A DNA stretch of 64,000 nucleotides, taken from NCBI GenBank assembly GCA_938007935.1, contig CALLMD010000010.1, positions 248,001 to 312,000 on the forward strand, read 5' to 3'. This DNA comes from an uncultured Hellea sp. GTDB lineage: Bacteria > Pseudomonadota > Alphaproteobacteria > Caulobacterales > Maricaulaceae. Made by a program: the position numbers and the translations under genes. This document shows, in pieces, positions 62,867-64,000 of the stretch. How positions within the stretch are numbered: position 1 is the stretch's first letter; every line of letters starts with the position of its first letter. The notes beneath the pieces were generated by a model. That model made no database searches and was not told where the DNA came from. It was given only the letters and a program-made list of their open reading frames with translations.

Positions 62867-63532
62867 TTACTTTTGTTTGCGTATAGCTTCGTTTATCTGA
62901 CCTCTCAAGAGCGCTGTCTCAACCGATGTTGGGCCATAGGCTAAAGAATTTTCTATATCTACTTTTGCTTCTGATAATCGCCCTTGTTGCAAACGGGCAT
63001 CAGCACGGTAGCGTAAGGCATCAGCATGTTGTGGGTCAAAGCCAAGCACCGAGGTTAAATCCATTTCTGCATATTCATAATATCCTGACATGGCATAGGC
63101 GCGGGCGCGGGCAATGCGAAGATCAAGATGATCCACTTTTAGGGCAAGGCCATCCGTTGCCGATTTGTAAGCGCGGTCCGGTTTATTGGCGACGAGCCAA
63201 AAGTTAGCAGCCTCACTGTAAAAATCTGCACGCATTGAAGGGGTGCCGCCATCTGAAGCTTTCGCCAAATTATCTAGCCTATTGGCGGCTTCATCTTCAT
63301 GGCCAAGGGCATAAAGTGCCATAGCAACACAATGTTTGGCCCGGCGTCCACCGCCATCATCTTGCCAGATCATGGCTTCTTCAAAGGCTAATTCATTATC
63401 TATGGCAATTCGTTCCAAGCAGCTTTTGTGTTTTGCATCAAAGCTGGCTGTTAAGTCTGCCGCAAAAGCAGGCGCTGCAAATGATATTGCAATCAAGGGT
63501 AAAACCCCTAGGAGTAAGCAGCGTAAATTCAT
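62867..63532 (-). CDS. Periplasmic TPR protein
   Basis: A 221-aa protein with a Sec signal peptide (MNLRCLLLGVLPLIAISFAA, cleavage near AFA|AD, ~24). The rest forms about four TPR-like repeats, for example ARARAYAMSGYYEYAEMDL and RADARLQQGRLSEAKVDIEN. It likely mediates protein contacts in the periplasm; the partner is unknown. It lies 16 bases upstream of the VOC gene on the same strand and only 34 bases from the divergent epimerase start. Confidence 0.85.
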   Translation of the reverse strand: MNLRCLLLGVLPLIAISFAAPAFAADLTASFDAKHKSCLERIAIDNELAFEEAMIWQDDGGGRRAKHCVAMALYALGHEDEAANRLDNLAKASDGGTPSMRADFYSEAANFWLVANKPDRAYKSATDGLALKVDHLDLRIARARAYAMSGYYEYAEMDLTSVLGFDPQHADALRYRADARLQQGRLSEAKVDIENSLAYGPTSVETALLRGQINEAIRKQK

Positions 63533-63566
63533 GTGAGGTAAATAGCGAAAGGAATGTCAGGCAGCA

Positions 63567-64000
63567 ATGGCACAGCGCATTAAATCACAGCAAGAAAAAA
63601 GCGTCCAAAAAACGGTCGTTTTACTTGGAGCGGGATATTCCGCGCGAGCGCTTATTCCGCATTTTAATGCACAAGGCTATCGCGTAGCGGCAACAACGAG
63701 GACGGAAGCCAAAGCCAAATCTTTACGCAATATGGGTATTGAAGCCATTATATATAGCGGAACTGTTTCTAGCAGGCTTGCCGAATTTTTAGGCCGAGCT
63801 GATATCATCTTATCCTCTATTCCGCCTAATGCTGAAGGTGATCCGTTTTTAAATGGACTTAAGATGCCATTATCAAAAATTGCAAAAAGGGCCGCATGGG
63901 TAGGATATTTATCCGCAACAAGTGTTTATGGCGACCGGAAAGGGCAATGGGCATATGAAGATGAACTTTTGAAGCCTTTAACCCAGCGCGGCAAAAATAG
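63567..64000 (+). CDS. SDR/NAD(P)-dependent epimerase-like protein, 5' part
   Basis: An open frame from ATG 63567 running off the right edge (144 codons present). After ~15 polar residues comes VVLLGAGYSARALIPHF (nucleotide-binding Gly loop), then TTRTEAKAKSL, ILSSIPPNAEGDP and YLSATSVYGDRKGQW with the SDR-type Ser/Tyr. This resembles the YeeZ-like atypical SDR group. The function is unknown. The 34-base gap to the divergent TPR gene implies very compact promoters. Confidence 0.8.
   Translation, partial: MAQRIKSQQEKSVQKTVVLLGAGYSARALIPHFNAQGYRVAATTRTEAKAKSLRNMGIEAIIYSGTVSSRLAEFLGRADIILSSIPPNAEGDPFLNGLKMPLSKIAKRAAWVGYLSATSVYGDRKGQWAYEDELLKPLTQRGKN

Noticed and set aside
1-64000. tRNA/rRNA genes, CRISPR arrays, insertion sequences, prophage or integrase genes
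   Set aside because: Gaps were read on both strands and no cloverleaf arms, spaced identical repeats, transposase or integrase motifs were found.

Overview
The window looks like chromosomal DNA of an alphaproteobacterium with a CtrA-type cell cycle, most plausibly a marine member of the Hyphomonadales (Maricaulis, Hyphomonas, Hellea or Robiginitomaculum relatives). The taxonomy is inference. It rests on the Caulobacter/Rickettsia-type origin neighbourhood (rho-hemJ-hemE, gap, ppsR-maf-aroE-coaE-dnaQ, then mnmE-mnmG-rsmG-parA-parB), parS sites of the TGTTTCACGTGAAACA type, a perfect TTAA-N7-TTAA CtrA box, alphaproteobacterial DUF families, moderate base composition, and sulfotransferases typical of marine envelopes. 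I see no rRNA, tRNA, transposase or CRISPR.

Region 1 (1-20.7 kb) is a Wzx/Wzy-type surface polysaccharide locus. A partial sugar transferase, a PPP-type phosphatase, a WbpE-like aminotransferase and a long FlaA1/WbpM/PglF-type dehydratase lie at the left. An export module follows (wza divergent from wzc, a TPR membrane protein and an O-antigen ligase/Wzy-fold protein). Then comes one tight ten-gene minus-strand operon (20693 down to 10299): fnlA-fnlB-fnlC for UDP-N-acetyl-L-fucosamine, a WbuB-like glycosyltransferase, sulfotransferase 1, a PglC-like phosphoglycosyl transferase, a PglE-like aminotransferase, sulfotransferase 2, a flippase-like protein and a polymerase-like protein. Together these suggest a sulfated polysaccharide containing amino-deoxy sugars.

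Region 2 (20.8-29 kb) holds a poorly understood unit: a membrane-anchored winged-helix regulator, a small secreted protein and a coupled helical protein resembling DUF6902. Housekeeping and conserved genes follow (thpR, tas, Bax-inhibitor-like, DUF2794, DUF1223, AI-2E transporter), along with a structured intergenic stretch at 27.0-27.2 kb.

Region 3 (29-40.6 kb) carries a HerA-like ATPase, gluQ, a Rieske oxygenase, an ArsR regulator with a palindromic operator coupled to alkB, a small membrane protein flanked by imperfect direct repeats, cnoX, a LON-domain protein, Trm112, an aromatic aminotransferase, PPK2 and a thioesterase. It ends in a zone of gene decay (39.7-40.6 kb) with two broken genes.

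Region 4 (40.6-55 kb) is the replication-origin and segregation neighbourhood. The very AT-rich gap 43486-43905 between hemE and ppsR has four DnaA-box-like sites and a long AT palindrome and is almost certainly oriC. Genes point away from it on both sides at this point. Three parS sites lie 6-8 kb to the right around mnmG/rsmG, next to parA-parB.

Region 5 (54.9-64 kb) has a terC-like gene, a 28-codon membrane peptide downstream of a perfect CtrA box, a phosphohexomutase that could feed sugar-nucleotide synthesis, hslO, trkH, a DPP-IV-type lipoprotein peptidase, a VOC protein, a TPR protein and the start of an SDR epimerase that runs off the right edge.
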